From the NCBI RefSeq assembly GCF_018991925.1, contig NW_024726235.1:1420601-1484600 (forward strand): DNA of 64,000 nucleotides, read 5' to 3'. This DNA is from Homarus americanus (Eukaryota > Arthropoda > Malacostraca > Decapoda > Nephropidae). Positions 12,835 to 27,100 of the stretch are shown piece by piece (the first letter of the stretch is position 1; every line of letters starts with the position of its first letter). The notes under the pieces were generated by a model. That model saw nothing but the letters and a program-made list of their open reading frames with translations, had not been told where the DNA came from and made no database searches. A program made the translations under genes and the position numbers.

Positions 12835-13365
12835 AAATTATGAAATCACGAAGATATGGCAGCAGCCCATCTGGTACGATGTCCTCCGTAAACTTCCTGA
12901 CCTCTTGTATGTCTACGGGAGAGGGTCGCGGAAAAGGGACGTGATTGCTGCCCGTATCATCATTGGGTATGACTTTGCTTGGGAGATTGGTATCCCCGCA
13001 TCCCCTGAGCAACGCTCTTGTGCATTATGCAGAAGACCCGACAGCAGCACCCTTATCCACTACCTCCTAAGATGTCCCCACACACAACGCTTCCGTGACG
13101 CCTGCTGGACCACCACTCCACGACCCTATGACGGAGACACGATGATCCTCCCCATACTGGCCAGATATTATGTAAATAACATTGATTATGTGTTAAAGGA
13201 ATATCCGTCCTTCCTTAGGCTTTACTAAGCCCCTTTATAATATTTATACTGTATATACTTGTCACACTTACCAGATGCTTCTGGTGTCATTGTACAGGGG
13301 TACCTAGTGACAGCACTAGGATCCCGCTTCCTCTATCAAGGAATAAACAATTGGAATTGAATTGA
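12835..13365 (+). mobile_element. LINE family D, C-terminal Cys/His domain and 3' tail
   Basis: The frame reads IWQQPIWYDVLRKLPDLLY, VYGRGSRKRDVIAARIIIGY and then CALCRRPDSSTLIHYLLRCP with TQRFRDAC, stopping at 13,228. The CxxC...H....C arrangement is the zinc-knuckle-like C-terminus of non-LTR retrotransposon ORF2 proteins. The tail has AATAAA and ends ATTGGAATTGAATTGA. The upstream boundary is a stop at about 12,832. It is a truncated copy. Confidence 0.7.
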
Positions 13366-14450
13366 TCCAAGTGACGCGCTAGGTATTTACACTATCAAGA
13401 GCAAATAATTATATTGGAAAAGTTGGTTAGTGATCCCATTACATAATTTACTTCAGCAATAGCAGCATATGGGCCCCGGTGACGATACCTACCACTCTTA
13501 CCCTAACAAAAACTTCAACTGAACAAGGTGTTTAACATGAAATAATCAGGCCGATAACCCTCATGTATGTATGTATGTATGTATGTATGTATGTATGTAT
13601 GTATGATTTTTACTCAATAAATTCATACAAAATCAAGGTCCCAGTACAGGTGGATAAGTACCCCGCACTGCAACAACAATGTACCGATATTAATTCTAAG
13701 ATTTTATTCATATATCCACATATTAGCTTAGGTTAATAGCCATCTTAATAGCAGTATTATATGTCTATCCACATGATAACTTTGGTTAATAGCCATCTTA
13801 ATAGCAGTATTATTTGTCTATCCACATACTAGCTTAGGTTAATAGCCATCTTAATAGCAGTATTATCTGTCCAAGCCACGGCATCCACAACTCCTGTACT
13901 CACAGAGGAGAGCTACACTACCTCTCCTCCTCCCTGCCCACAGTACAACAACACAACTTGTTCTCACCTTACCTTCACTCAACTGCTAATAACCACAACG
14001 TAGAGTCCTGGAAGTCCTCACGACGCCACAAACACGAGGTAATCCACAAACAGCAAACGTAAAACGTGGAAATAGCGATCAAATACTGTACGACCACACA
14101 CACACACACATGTTGCCGCCACCACTGCCGTACCTCTAATGATCACTGGCGATTGGTGAACCCGAGGTGCTTCGATTCCTTAATTCATTGGTTCGCTTTA
14201 CTGATTCATATGAAAATAATCGACTGGACGGCGGAAAGAACACCATACACGATTGGTCCGTCATCTATAATCTCATTAATTTTCTTAAATCACCTCTATC
14301 CACCATTAGCTAAAATAAAACTGATAATTATTAACGAAAGAAAGTCATGAGTTTCGAAGCTTCGTCAACGATCCGCTCTTACACCACTAAACTAGTCCAC
14401 AACCAAACAAGCAGTTGTCTTCCACGGTTAGCATAAGCGCAATACCTCCA
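13366..14450. other. No gene seen; two short tandem repeats
   Basis: The block holds a (TATG)n microsatellite at about 13,565-13,604. It also holds three copies of a 53-bp unit at 13,713-13,871, beginning TATCCACATATTAGCTTAGG. The rest is non-repetitive with no recognisable open frame. Confidence 0.65.
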
Positions 14451-14454
14451 TTAC

Positions 14455-14530
<76 letters not shown>

Positions 14531-14531
14531 T
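14451..14531. repeat. (TTA)n microsatellite
   Basis: About 26 uninterrupted TTA units. The poly-Leu open frame over it is an artefact. Confidence 0.97.
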
Positions 14532-15289
14532 GGTCGATTTTGTTACAATAGTTTAAAGTTATGTAGTATTTTCTGTGGCCAGTTTATTTTAGAACATATT
14601 ATATGTTAGTTATATTGTTAATAATTGAAACACATTTATACAGTAAAATCATACATAAATTTATTGAATAATAATTATTATACATTGATATTATATATAA
14701 TTGAGGGTAAAATATAACCTCTGCCAGGAGACCCCACACAGCAAGTCTCTTACCTTGTCCTCACAACAGTTATAAGGCTCTGTCCCTGCACACATCGCCT
14801 TCATATTAATACACAAATGAATCCTGACAATACAATATTACAGCAATACAAACCAATTTTCTTTAGAATACGAAGCTGCTCTGTTTACATGGTGGAGGGG
14901 AATCGTCACAGTTAACAAAATGGAACAGTTTTACCTTAAATTAAATTTTAAACACTCTAAAAATTATAAAATTACTATATGATATTATTAATTATCTTAA
15001 ATTGCGTAAATTTTATATGTGTGTGTTCTTTACCACTAATGTCTTCATAGTTTTATATAAGGCCTTCCTCACCAAGGGCCCCAGGATATTCCCACTCACT
15101 AAATCAACCGAGAAAAATAATGACAACTTAATTATTTTCTTGATGATTCTTGACGATAATGACATTATCAATATTTTTGGAACCATAGTTTTTTTGGTGT
15201 ATGCATTTAGATTTATTTTACACATATCTGACCGTCAATTTTTGGGCAAATGGGCGAATTTTGAAGAAAAAAAATAACATAAATAAACA

Positions 15290-15337
<48 letters not shown>

Positions 15338-15807
15338 GAAAAAAGATTCACCCATTTGTACAAGAAATTAAGGTCAGTTTTGAATAAAGCAAATCTAAAT
15401 ATATAAAAACCTAACCTAACCAAACTGCACGCTATAGTAGCACACACTGCTGATCCCCTTCAGAGCTCCTCAGACAAAAGTTCTTACACTTTTCTAACAG
15501 TTCAATAAATATTTCCATAATGCACAAATTATGCCATTATACAAAATAAACATTAACATAAATAATACGGTAGAGGTGCTTTTTACTATCAACTGGAACA
15601 CCTAACATTACCACCCATTTCTTCTAGCCACGGACTTACCATCATAAAGAACATTACTGTATATCACTGAATTCCTTAATTTGTCAGCACTGTTGTTACT
15701 ATTGTTCATTATAATCAAGGTTATGTTGCCATCAGCCGAGTGTTTGATCCAGCAGCACCACTGAATCTGTTTCAGTTGCACAAGTTGGGTTTGTTAGAGC
15801 GTTACAT
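14532..15807. other. No gene seen; short TA run
   Basis: AT-rich sequence with a (TA)n run at 15,291-15,331. No recognisable coding frame. Confidence 0.5.
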
Positions 15808-16035
15808 TAGGAACATAAGAAATAAGGAGTCTGCAATAGGCTGGTTGGCCTGTACATGACAGCTCCTGTTTAGAGTTACAACCACTCTCTATCATCCATG
15901 AATCTATCTAGCCTCCTTTTAAAACTTTCCAGCATCCCAGCACTTACTACAAAGTTGCTAAGCTTGTTCCTCTCATTTACCACTCTATTTGTAAGCCAGT
16001 TTCTTCCTATCTCCCTCCAAAACCTAAACTTATCT
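15808..16035 (-). mobile_element. LINE family A, short 3' fragment
   Basis: This is the same 3' tail and C-terminal coding region as the copy at 10,705, on the same strand (AACATAAGAAATAAGGAG ... ACTACAAAGTTGCTAAGC), with point differences. It covers only about 225 bases. Confidence 0.85.
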
Positions 16036-16109
16036 GTGATTATTTTTCTGGTCCCCGAGGTATGCTAGAGACTGTCAATTGATTTAAAATGTCCAAAGCA
16101 AGGCCACCA

Positions 16110-16405
16110 GACTGGTACCTGCAAGCAGTGTGTGGTGATTAATGGCACGAAATCATCATACGTACCTGTCACAAGCGGGGTACCACAGGGCAGTGTATTG
16201 GGCCCGCTGTTATTTGTTTGTTTCATAAATGACATGCCTGACGTTGAACACTCCTCCATACAAATGTTTGCCGATGACGCCGAGTTATTTCGGGAAATCA
16301 AGAACCAAGCGGACTGTGAGGAGCTGCAGAAGGACCTCTGTGGGCTCCAAGAATGGTCAAAGAAATGGCTGCTGAGATTAAATGTCACGAAGTGTAAGAG
16401 GATGC
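16110..16405 (+). mobile_element. LINE family C, reverse transcriptase core fragment
   Basis: The plus-strand frame reads VINGTKSSYVPVTSGVPQGS, VLGPLLFVCFINDMPDVE, MFADDAELFREI and LQEWSKKWLLRLNVTKCK. These are reverse transcriptase motifs around the catalytic FADD box. The sequence differs clearly from families A and B, for example in FINDMPDVEHSS. It is truncated at both ends. Confidence 0.85.
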
Positions 16406-16461
16406 AGCCATTTCTTCGACCGCCGCATGGTTCATGTGTAGGGATCCCTTCGTATTTCTAG

Positions 16462-19400
16462 AGGCACTGGGTTTGGTCTTGGGTATATATTTATCGATCA
16501 AATGGGTCACTTTACTAGTTATGATATTCAGCGTAATGTCTGTGTTCTTGTGTACTGTAATTTATATAATTTTACACCGATTGTAGTATTTACTGTAGTC
16601 TGGTGTTTGCCGTACAGACGTTAATCATCTCAGGTTATCATCAGTACAGTAGTTAAAAGTTGAGCTTTTACATTTACAATAATGATTTTTTTAATGAATT
16701 AAAAATAATAATAATGTTTAAATAAGCAACTAGGGGATTCATTCGCTTATGGGAGACCTCAACTTCACATAGGATGCAGACTGAGTTTTTGACCATTTTT
16801 CAGAGAAAAAGTGCATCTTATATGCCGTAACATATGGTACAGTAATTTATTTAAGTTTCGATGTCACATTTGTGCTGCAGACTTTTTTCTAAAAATTTCT
16901 CTCTACCTTTAAAAGTGGTCTTTTTTGATGACTTAACCCCTAAAAGCACAAATTCTTAATACAGGGTACTTTGAAAATGATGACCAACTCCTAAAGTAGA
17001 GCAATATTATAATAAATGGGTTAAGTCATTGAACTTTACTCAAAGGGGTTCAACAGGCCTACATAGGACAATGAAAGTTATGTACAGTATACGAGTGATA
17101 ATTTTATTATTCATTTGGTTAAAAATGCAAGACCTTCAGCAATTATTCAAAAAAATTAGTCATCATATCTTGGAGAGGGAGGTGCAAGAAATGCCCATTT
17201 ACCATTAAAAAATTGTATTACCTCTCGCTAGTAACCCATGTCTTGAATACTGTACCTTGGGACCTCATAACTCTTGGTAAAACTGTTCCTTAGTAATGCA
17301 GATAATGGTACTTTCATTGTGTTTATGGCTTGAATGAAAATTTACATGAAACCTATGAATCACTGATTAAGAGTAGTCCTCAAACTATCAAACAGAGGAC
17401 ATTACTTACTGTAATGCCAAAATAATTTTGGGCATTTCACACCTGATCCTCCATTACATTGAACATTAATTTCTTAAATCATTGGGAAATACAACACCAA
17501 AAGGTTTATTATTAATCTCATTTGTTAATACCATTTACTGTATAAAGAAAATAACAAGAATGGAGTATACATTAAAACAATAAATATATGATTATATGAA
17601 ACAGGAAAGATTGTCCAATAATATATGAAAAATTTATGATCAATGTATAAATTTGCATTTTTTTTTTACATAGCAATTTAAATCACATTTCACAGTACAT
17701 TTCCATCACATACACAACACAGTTAGCCATCAAAATATATCTATATAAAAACAAGTTACATTTCACCTTTACTGAGTAATTTTTTTTTTTTTGCAAATCT
17801 TGATATATTTAATACAAATTCATGGAAAAACACTGATAAGTTTCATCTACATCATGTTCAAAATTGGTCAAATCTGAACACTGAAAATTAGATGAGTTTT
17901 GTAGTTTAAATTCTCGAAGAATATCTTTCTACTCCATAAATCATTATGTGTAAACTCTAAGTTATGTACTGTATTATGACAGCATACACAGAAAAAAAAT
18001 ATCCAGGAGGAAAATAACATTATTATGAATACAAGGAATATATACAAATCAGTATGTACACCAACAGAATAATGATACAGTATATCATTGTATGTATTGT
18101 CCAGCAGCAAAGCATCTCAACTCATGAATCAAAGACCAGGAAGGCTCTACAGTATTATAAACTGTTAGCTTTTATATCATGTTAGATTGTTACAAAGCAA
18201 TACCATGGCTTTAAGTTGTAGTGATAAGAGCAACAATTTATAAAATTTACCATAACAGAGATGCATGGATAGTATACTATTAGTAGAAGTAATTATTACT
18301 TATTATGACAATTGTTGGGAATTTCATTAACAGTTCACTATAGCGTCAATGATTCTTAGTGTTCATTCTGGCTATTGTGAATACTGTAGTGTGTTACTGT
18401 ACTGTACAGTACTCATGATTAATAGTGGAAAAATTTTTGTTGTCAGTATGTCATCTTAGTTGTTGCATCTGTTCATCCAGTGCTACTTAATCAAACTGAC
18501 TTTAACTGGGAGCTACTCGTAATTAATCATTGTGATTCAGTGATGATGCTCCTTTTGCCATGGACAAAATTCTGAGTAAATGAACCATTCTGTTGTTGAT
18601 TATCATTTTTCATTGCTGTTTATTGAATTACTGTACCTATGGCAGAGTTACTGTGCAACTCTTACTTTTCAACATACAGTAATAAAGAATATCAAAAGAG
18701 AGTATGTCAACCTGTATTTAGTTAATCTTTTGCAAGAAGTTTTGCATCATGACTCAACTTTAAAAATGATGGATCAACTGTTCTGGTGACACAGTACACT
18801 TCCCATTGTGCTGTGTATAATAATGCAGAATCACCATAGTACAGTATCTTGAAAGATGAATATGAAAAGGAATTTCTTATACCTGTATAAACAATGCTAG
18901 TTACTTGAAAATTCAGTATTTTTAATTTCCTTGATTTCATGTGGGTAATAAGCATTTTATTTTGTAAAATTATAAATTTCAGTTACATCACATAACTTCT
19001 ACTTAGTGGAGCCTGACCATCCTTTTACAATTGTGCATTTCTTGAATAACTAAATATGAACATAAACATCACTAGAGCGACATGCTTTGGTTATTGGGTT
19101 TATAAAACATTCTATCTTTCAGTGATGACAAGCTATAATCTTTTCTTTGATGAGAAAATCAACACATCAGCTAAATCAGCACACTTAGTAGAGCAGGAAA
19201 TGTATCAGACAACTAAAAGTAATCCTGAGCCCAATACATTTCAAGCTCCGACTCATTCCATGTACAATTACCATTAATAGAGAATTGACAAGCATCAATG
19301 GCCACCATTACTGTGAAATTATATCCATGTACAGTACAATTACTACAAGTTAGTATCCTGAGAATTAATGTATCTATTTTTAATTCCAACATTCATATTT

Positions 19401-19653
19401 TGTTTTCAAACAGCAAATGAGACCTGGATCTTAAGACTTAATTAATCCTTAAATCAATTATAATTTAATAAAGTTATCAGTATTTGACTTACACCATCCC
19501 TTATGAAGGACAATATTGTACACATGAGTGCTAAGTCATGAACTCAAGGAGTTTCCTTGTTATAAGAAAAAATGGGACTTGGATAAAACATACCGAGCTT
19601 CTTCTATTAGTTCATATTGTTAACAACAAATATGCCACTTAAAAATAAAATTA
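16462..19653. other. No gene seen
   Basis: AT-rich DNA of about 3.2 kb with only short open frames of random appearance. Several TACTGTA/TACAGTA motifs occur. Confidence 0.5.
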
Positions 19654-19776
<123 letters not shown>

Positions 19777-20571
19777 AAAAAAGTTTCCACACACTATAAT
19801 GCAAATAACTTTGCATTTGCAGCTCCAGGTTGAATACTATCTAATGACCTGGTTGGATGACTATTCCAGTTTCCTCACTACTGTGCATTATGACTAATTC
19901 TACTCAAGAACAGCCAGTTACATCTCTTGTTTAAACCCAAGAAGTAACCACAGTGAAAAGTGCAAGAATCTAGTCTACCATGTTGTGGAGGTCAACTACC
20001 AAATATAGGTGCCAAGTTTCATTATCTACATGTCAGTTAGTAACCCGATTATCACTAGAAAGAGGTTAATCAACCCACCAATTGTCAAGACTACGTTACG
20101 TAGTCATTTAAACCGACGATTTTATAATTTGTCTTGACGACGAACGGGTACATATCCACGGTCACCAGGTGCCCACACTCATGGGCCTACATAAGAAAAC
20201 AACTAATGAAATCTATATAAAAATATATATATTTCCAAGTGGGGGAATGAGAGCTGCAAATTATGTTATAACTCGAGAAGTGTGACATTGTAAAAAGCAT
20301 CTGTAAATGCCTGAATTGTCTTCTCCCATGTATGGATGATCAGCATGAATTTACATTACAAAGTTTGGTGTGTGCAGAAATGTTTTACTACAGGGTATCT
20401 GTAGATTAAAATAAGTAATGAATAGTTCATATCTTTCACTCTCTCTATCATAAACATACACACATTAACATACGGACATACAGATAATGACTCATTCTCC
20501 ATCTAAACTTGCTACCAAGAAATACACTCAATGAATAGATGAAAGATGTCTTTTTCACTACAAAGTAAATA

Positions 20572-21108
20572 CAGTCAGTTCTGCTATAACGCGATAGTTG
20601 TGTTCTTGTAAAACATCGTGTTATAGAAATTCGCGTAATAGAAATAACAGGGCTTATGGAGAAAATAGAGTTAGGTGCAGATTACTACTCGAAATCGAAA
20701 AAAATTTAGTAGTAAGCCTAACACAAAGGATAGCACAGTCGAAATAAATGTTACATTCATATCTAATAATGAAATCATACAGTAAATGTAACACTTTGCC
20801 TTGAAAAAAAAAGAATATAACTTGATGGGGGAGGAGGGTGATTTTGAGGTTGATAACATAGAGCTTCTCTTCAAGTGTTATAGCCTTTCTTTTACGATCA
20901 TCACCGGGAATGCGATCACCAGAACGCTTCTTGGAGATATTCTTCTTTACAATATTCACAGTTAATACCACAAAATTGGAGAAACAGTAAGCAAAAATCG
21001 CGTTACAGCAAACAAGCGTTCGCATTATGCAAATATCGTTCCTCTATTCATAAATCGCATTAGAGCCAATTCGCGTTGTCAAAACACGCGTTATAGCAGA
21101 TCTCACTG
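20572..21108 (-). mobile_element. pogo/Tigger-like element with TA target duplication
   Basis: The 537-bp element is bounded by TA on both sides. Its inverted ends are CAGTCAGTTCTGCTATAACG (left) and CAGTGAGATCTGCTATAACG (right, read inward). On the minus strand around 20,845-20,935 it encodes KKRSGDRIPGDDRKRKAITL then EEKLYVINL, the start of the CENP-B/Tigger-type DNA-binding domain. The rest of the transposase is deleted, so it is non-autonomous. Confidence 0.8.
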
Positions 21109-24100
21109 TACTAAATATAACCAATTGAGAATAATGTTTTATGATAAAATCAACACCATGGAATAATGGAGTGTGATATAATGATGAAAATAAAGATTCA
21201 GAATGACAATCATGGCTTTTGAAGTGATTTTGGTATTCAAAGAGTCATGGTACATATCATCAAGAATGTAGACAAGAACCATTAAACCACATTAGAAGTC
21301 AACACATTCATAGGTCCCATACATCATATTAATGAGTCCATACGTGAAATATATTTTGGGTACTGACAGACCAGTACCTACGTGTTGTGGCATTTAGGTC
21401 CTTATATTGCACTGCTAGATTATAAATGTATTTGAGATGAATTGAAATGAATCCTCTACAAAATGTTTTGATGGAAAAAAGAAAAGAAAAAAAAAAGAAA
21501 AGAAAAAAAAGGCTTAACCACATACCAGTAAGTTAAACCGTGATTATATAAATCCCGCAGGTACGTCTATCCACCAATAAATATTTGAAATTTATATGAT
21601 CGAGCCTGAACAAGTAAAAATTGTGAGACTAAAATCACTCACACCAAGACTTCCTCACCCTTCTTTGTAACAGTGACTGAACTAAAGAAATAAATGCTCC
21701 AAATCTTGATTAACTTATTACCAGACACATAACCATAGAATATTAATGTTTCTCTGGTCGTGTGGTCCTTGTTCAAGCTTGATCCAGGTACCAGAAGCAA
21801 TTATTTGGCACCTGAAAAGTTTCACAAGGCGCCAAAAGGCATCTAAACCGCTCCTAAAAAATAGGAGGAACCTCAAGGCGCTTAAAAGCCAGACCCGCAA
21901 TGGGTAACACTGTTTTCCGAAGTTCCAATATGCTAACAGACAAACAAACACAAACAAACACAGACAACAATATACAGACACAGGTCAACTAGGTCACAGT
22001 GAAGGAGGGATTCAAACAGTTGACCAAAGCACCTTCAGATTCACAGGGCAAAGTAAGATAAATGAATCAAAGGTTACAAAATGCACCAATTTACTATAAA
22101 TGATTTGTGTGAAAATATAATGATTTGACCCAAACAAACAAGTAAAAACAAAAAAAAAGATATGAAAATTGGTTAGAAAATATTTTAAAGAACAGCAATT
22201 ACTTCAGTAATACCTTGTAATACTGTATTACATGTGAATGTGGATATCTTTTTGTATATCTCAGATCTTTATTATATACAGTGAGCTATACAGTATCTTA
22301 CTTATAGTCAGATTTATTTTATTTTAGTTGATGGTACAAGCCCCACCCCACCCCCCTGCAGCTCATTGGCTCACACATAAAGTTTAATGAATATTGATAC
22401 CATATCACAAATAAACTCATCCTGTATATAACTCTTAAGAATACCCAGTTCTGACTTACTTCATTGCCCAATTTAATGTATGTAAAGACATAATTGCTTG
22501 AAAACATTTAATCTTCAAGAAGAATTAAAACAAAAGTTTGAAATAAAGATGATTTTCTGTAGAAATCACAAATAAATTCCCCCTTTTATAGAATGGGGGG
22601 GGGTCTTATCATAGTACCCAAGGTAACAAAAACTGACTATACATCCTTGGTGAGGTTACAAAATTTGTTTCCATCTAAAAGCTTCAAGAATTTCAGAGCA
22701 GTACTGTATACTCTATGCCTCTGTATCTGAAGGTACAAAAATCAACCATAAAGCTTTGTGCAAGGTGTTTCTCACGGTTTGTCGACATGCGATCACAACC
22801 ACCTATTGAAACCAACCAATGACTACCAACTCAAATTTATCACTGGTATCATAACCTATTACCGTACATCTTTTTCTTCAATCTCATTAAAGTACAGTAC
22901 CTACTCAGCATTCATGAATGATGCCATGAAACATCACAATCATTACACTTAGCATGACAGTGACCACATAGCTGACTTTCTGTTAGTGCAAAGCAAGAGA
23001 CTGATGGATAAGATACCTAATTCCATTGATCTTAGAACTTTGTACACTGATCAAGAAAATTTTGATAGTATTCTAGACAAAAAATGTACTACCTCATGTT
23101 TACTTTGTCACTGCAAGATATTACTAGCCCTGTTTAACATGCTCAAACTCTTCACCACACCACAATCATCAAATTAATCTTCAGCAAAGCTCACCCTCAT
23201 AACCTGCATTTTCCATAGTACTGCACAATATCATGATTTAAAATGATGAAACTGCACCAACCCTTACATCCATAAGCCACCATAAATCACAACATTTCAC
23301 AATCAACATGGCCATTATACGGAGTCTAGCTTGACCCAGAACCACCATATGAACAGCCCACCAACCCCATTTATACTACAGTATCTGTACTCCCAACAAA
23401 CTAATCATTATACAGACTAAGGCTAAAGTAACAACAATAATATATTTTGTTCTCATCCACTCATGTTCAGAGTGATATCAATACAATACATTTATAAAAA
23501 TATAGGTAACCCAAGAACAAGCATTGGGTGATATTCCAATATTATCAATCAATTCAAGATCTACAAACAATCCTTTTATGATTTAAAACAAATACAACTT
23601 TCAAACCATCAAGTCTCACAGCATGACTGTAGCCAGTGGCGAGAAACGAGCAGTCTTCAATGTAGTTAAAATTTTAAAGAATCTTAACTATTTCCTGCAG
23701 GGAAGATCATACACAAAAGTTTTGCTACCAAGGTAAATATAGAATTATGTCACCTCTTACCTTTGGTCATGAATTTAGAAAGAACAGAGACTTATGGCAA
23801 TATTTATATGGTTTCTGATGGTTAAAGTATTCTATATCATGACCACCAAGTATAATAAAACATTTTAGCAGTAATCCCTGTTGGTGCTTTTTAATGATGA
23901 TAGCAGATTCATAATTACTAAACTAAGATGGGTTGTAGTCACTTTAAGATACCGGGTAAGGAACTTTGAAAAACAATATTAAAGAAATTGGATTCATAGT
24001 CCAGTGAACTAGAAAGCCACAAAATCTCAGTGACTGATGTTTCATCATGCACTTGTGAGACACATAAATACATATAAAACTACTCATATTAAAAACATCC

Positions 24101-27100
24101 AAGTAACTTATGTGAATGTCCATCTCACCTCTCAAAATACTCACATCAAAACATCAGTTTCTTCCCTACACTCAAATATTTTCCATCGCACTATAAGTAG
24201 TGAAGTCTTGATGCCAGAGTATGAGCGTGAAGATCACAGATTGGATCACTCCCAACACAAATACGCCAGCCTAATTATCATTAGTTGCATTGAATGTTGC
24301 TATTAAGCTAATTATTTATCACAACAACTAATTTCTACAGAACCATTTATGATAACTATTGACATGGTCACAGGCGTGAGGCCTAGCAAAAATGTGCTTT
24401 TGTTACAAACCCACGTGTGGCATCACTTTCACTTTTGCCCACTCTGGTTTGTTACATAGTCCAAGAAACCTTGATCTATCATGGCAGTTAATGGTTCAAT
24501 TTTAAGAAATTTGGTGGAACCTAAACTGGTACTTTATAGGTCTAAATGTAGTCTCAAATCTAAATACTGTTATAACTTATTTCCATGAATATAATTCATA
24601 TACAGGTACAGTACTGTATTTGAATGACAAGCAAACATCACAATTGAGATACAACATATTAAATTACTGCATTTAATTACATACTTTAGACTGGTAGCAC
24701 TGCAGTCTATCCAGTTAACAGAGAACAGAGAAGGCTTGCAGTATTAGCCCTAAACAGTTACTCGTACCACTTATAGTCTACACCACTCTAGTTTGTCACC
24801 ACTTAATACCCGAGGCCACAAAACTTGCTATCGGGATTCTGTGACATATCAAGGTTTCTTGAGAATGATAACTAACACAGGCAGTAGGCATCAAATAAGC
24901 GTACTGGCGATGGGAGCGAGGGAGAGAAATGTAAACTGAATTCATTATGTACATACACAATATGTATATACCGAATATGTATATGTTTACATACAGTATA
25001 GAGCTTAAGTCTGTAATGACTAGGACTTCCAACACGATACTTGATAAATGTGTTGCAAAACGACAAGAAGTTTATGTATGTACAGACTTATTTGGAAATG
25101 TCAGTACAAAAATAAATGTAACACTAGAAAATGTACACTTTAAAAGTAACAAGCACAGAAGATGTTTTTCACAGGCTGTAGGAGGGAGGAAAGATGAGCT
25201 ACTCTTGTCTTATAGAATCCTCCAAAACAGAGGTTTAGCTCACATTACATGAATCTCTTAACCTTCGTACAGTATGTCACTTTGATCAATTCTTGCTGTA
25301 ACATCTATATTCCTGGTGCAGTTTTGTCAATCCCAGTTCAGCTATCTCTGATCTGATGTGGTGTCTCTATCCCTGTAGAGGTGTTTCCAGTCTCGTCTAA
25401 TGTGTGTAATCCCCAGTGCGCTGTCTGTAACCCCTAATACAGTACAATGTTTATCATTGAAACATTTCCATTACAGTACATATACATAATTTGATGCTTT
25501 CACCATAATATTTGGTGCTTCTAGTCACTAATTTCGTATGCTTGATGTCTAGTTTAGTATTCATCTAGAATTTATGTTGCATCCAATCCCCAGTATTTCA
25601 AACAATTGGTGTCATCCCTGACAGACCTACCTAACTGCAGCTGTGTTTAACCCCAGAAAAGTAATAAGCACAGTTAATCCTTTTCTTTGCCACAAGATTT
25701 ATATGCCAGTGTATTATTCTTTATAAAGCATAATGCAAGCCATGTGTAAAGTACTTCAATGAAAACAGAAACTGCTTAGAAATATGAAATTATCATAAAC
25801 ATATGAATGCTTCACTTTAATAAATAAAACTAAGAGCAAATATGGTAACTGATATTTGTGACTTAGCAGTTAAAAAATCATGTTCAATACAGATTTTTTT
25901 GGTCACAGGACTTATTCCAAGTGCTAACTCTGTACCTAAGTCTCCAGACTGATGCAATACTGTTCTGTAAAAGATTTTAGGAAGTGAAAAAAAAAATCGT
26001 CAAGATTTTACACCAAGAGATTATAACTGGTCGATGCGATACAATACACACAAACAATGGCATTACTTCATGTAAAATGGAAAACAGAGTACAGTAGTAT
26101 AAATAATTCATTAGTTATATTACAGAACTTAAAAAAATTATAAAAAAGTTTGTTTCTTGAATACAACCTTCAAGGAAAACCCCACAAATAATGCAACCTT
26201 GGTGAGTTTAGTTTCAACACTCAACACTGGTTGTATGATAGCCTCTTTAAATGCATGGAAGACAGCTACACTCCTAATATGGCAATTTAAAAGCATTTTC
26301 ATTCAAATACATGTGTATAAATCTTTTTTTTTAAATCTGTGCTTATGTATAACACAAAACTGCCAAAGTTCTAAGATTTAGATCTGTGCAGCATAATACC
26401 AAACAATTTAACATCTCCATAAGCAAACTGTGCAACATGTCGCTTCCAGATTATAGAATCTAAAGTTATCTCTCTTTTTTCTTGCATGAAACTCAAGAGC
26501 TGAGCACTCAATCCATCCTCCACACCATCACAGTACTAAGCTTTCCATATACTGTACAGTATAAGCCACAAAGTGCTCACCCTTAACCTTGGTTCAATAA
26601 ATATTTGAAAAGCCAAACACTAAAACCTGCTTGGATAATGCTCAGTAGCCTTGCATCAACCGGACAAGTTCAGACAATTCAAATAGTTTGAAAATATTTG
26701 GTAAGGCTTGTGAGCTTGTGAGGCATAACCCATTTAAAATGTTAAAATTCTTCTAGTAGTCCAGAAGTTGCTAATATGTACATATAGATCATCAATCAGC
26801 CAGTAAGTCACCTTGTACAAGACAAAATATACGTCCTAATCAGTGAATTTGGATAACTCCATGGTGTAATCTGATTGTCCTTCTTTTAATGTGAAGATAT
26901 TATTCAGGCTCTGCTAAAGTCCAGTGCTTTTGAGATCACCCTATACATAAGCAACGAGAGGCAGAGCAAAACATTAATTACTATCACTGTTTCACTGAAT
27001 AAATATCAGAGGTGAAAAAGTTAATACAGTATACAGTACCTGTACTGTAGTTCTGTATGAATATTTTATACATTTACTGTACATTACAATAACTTGACAA

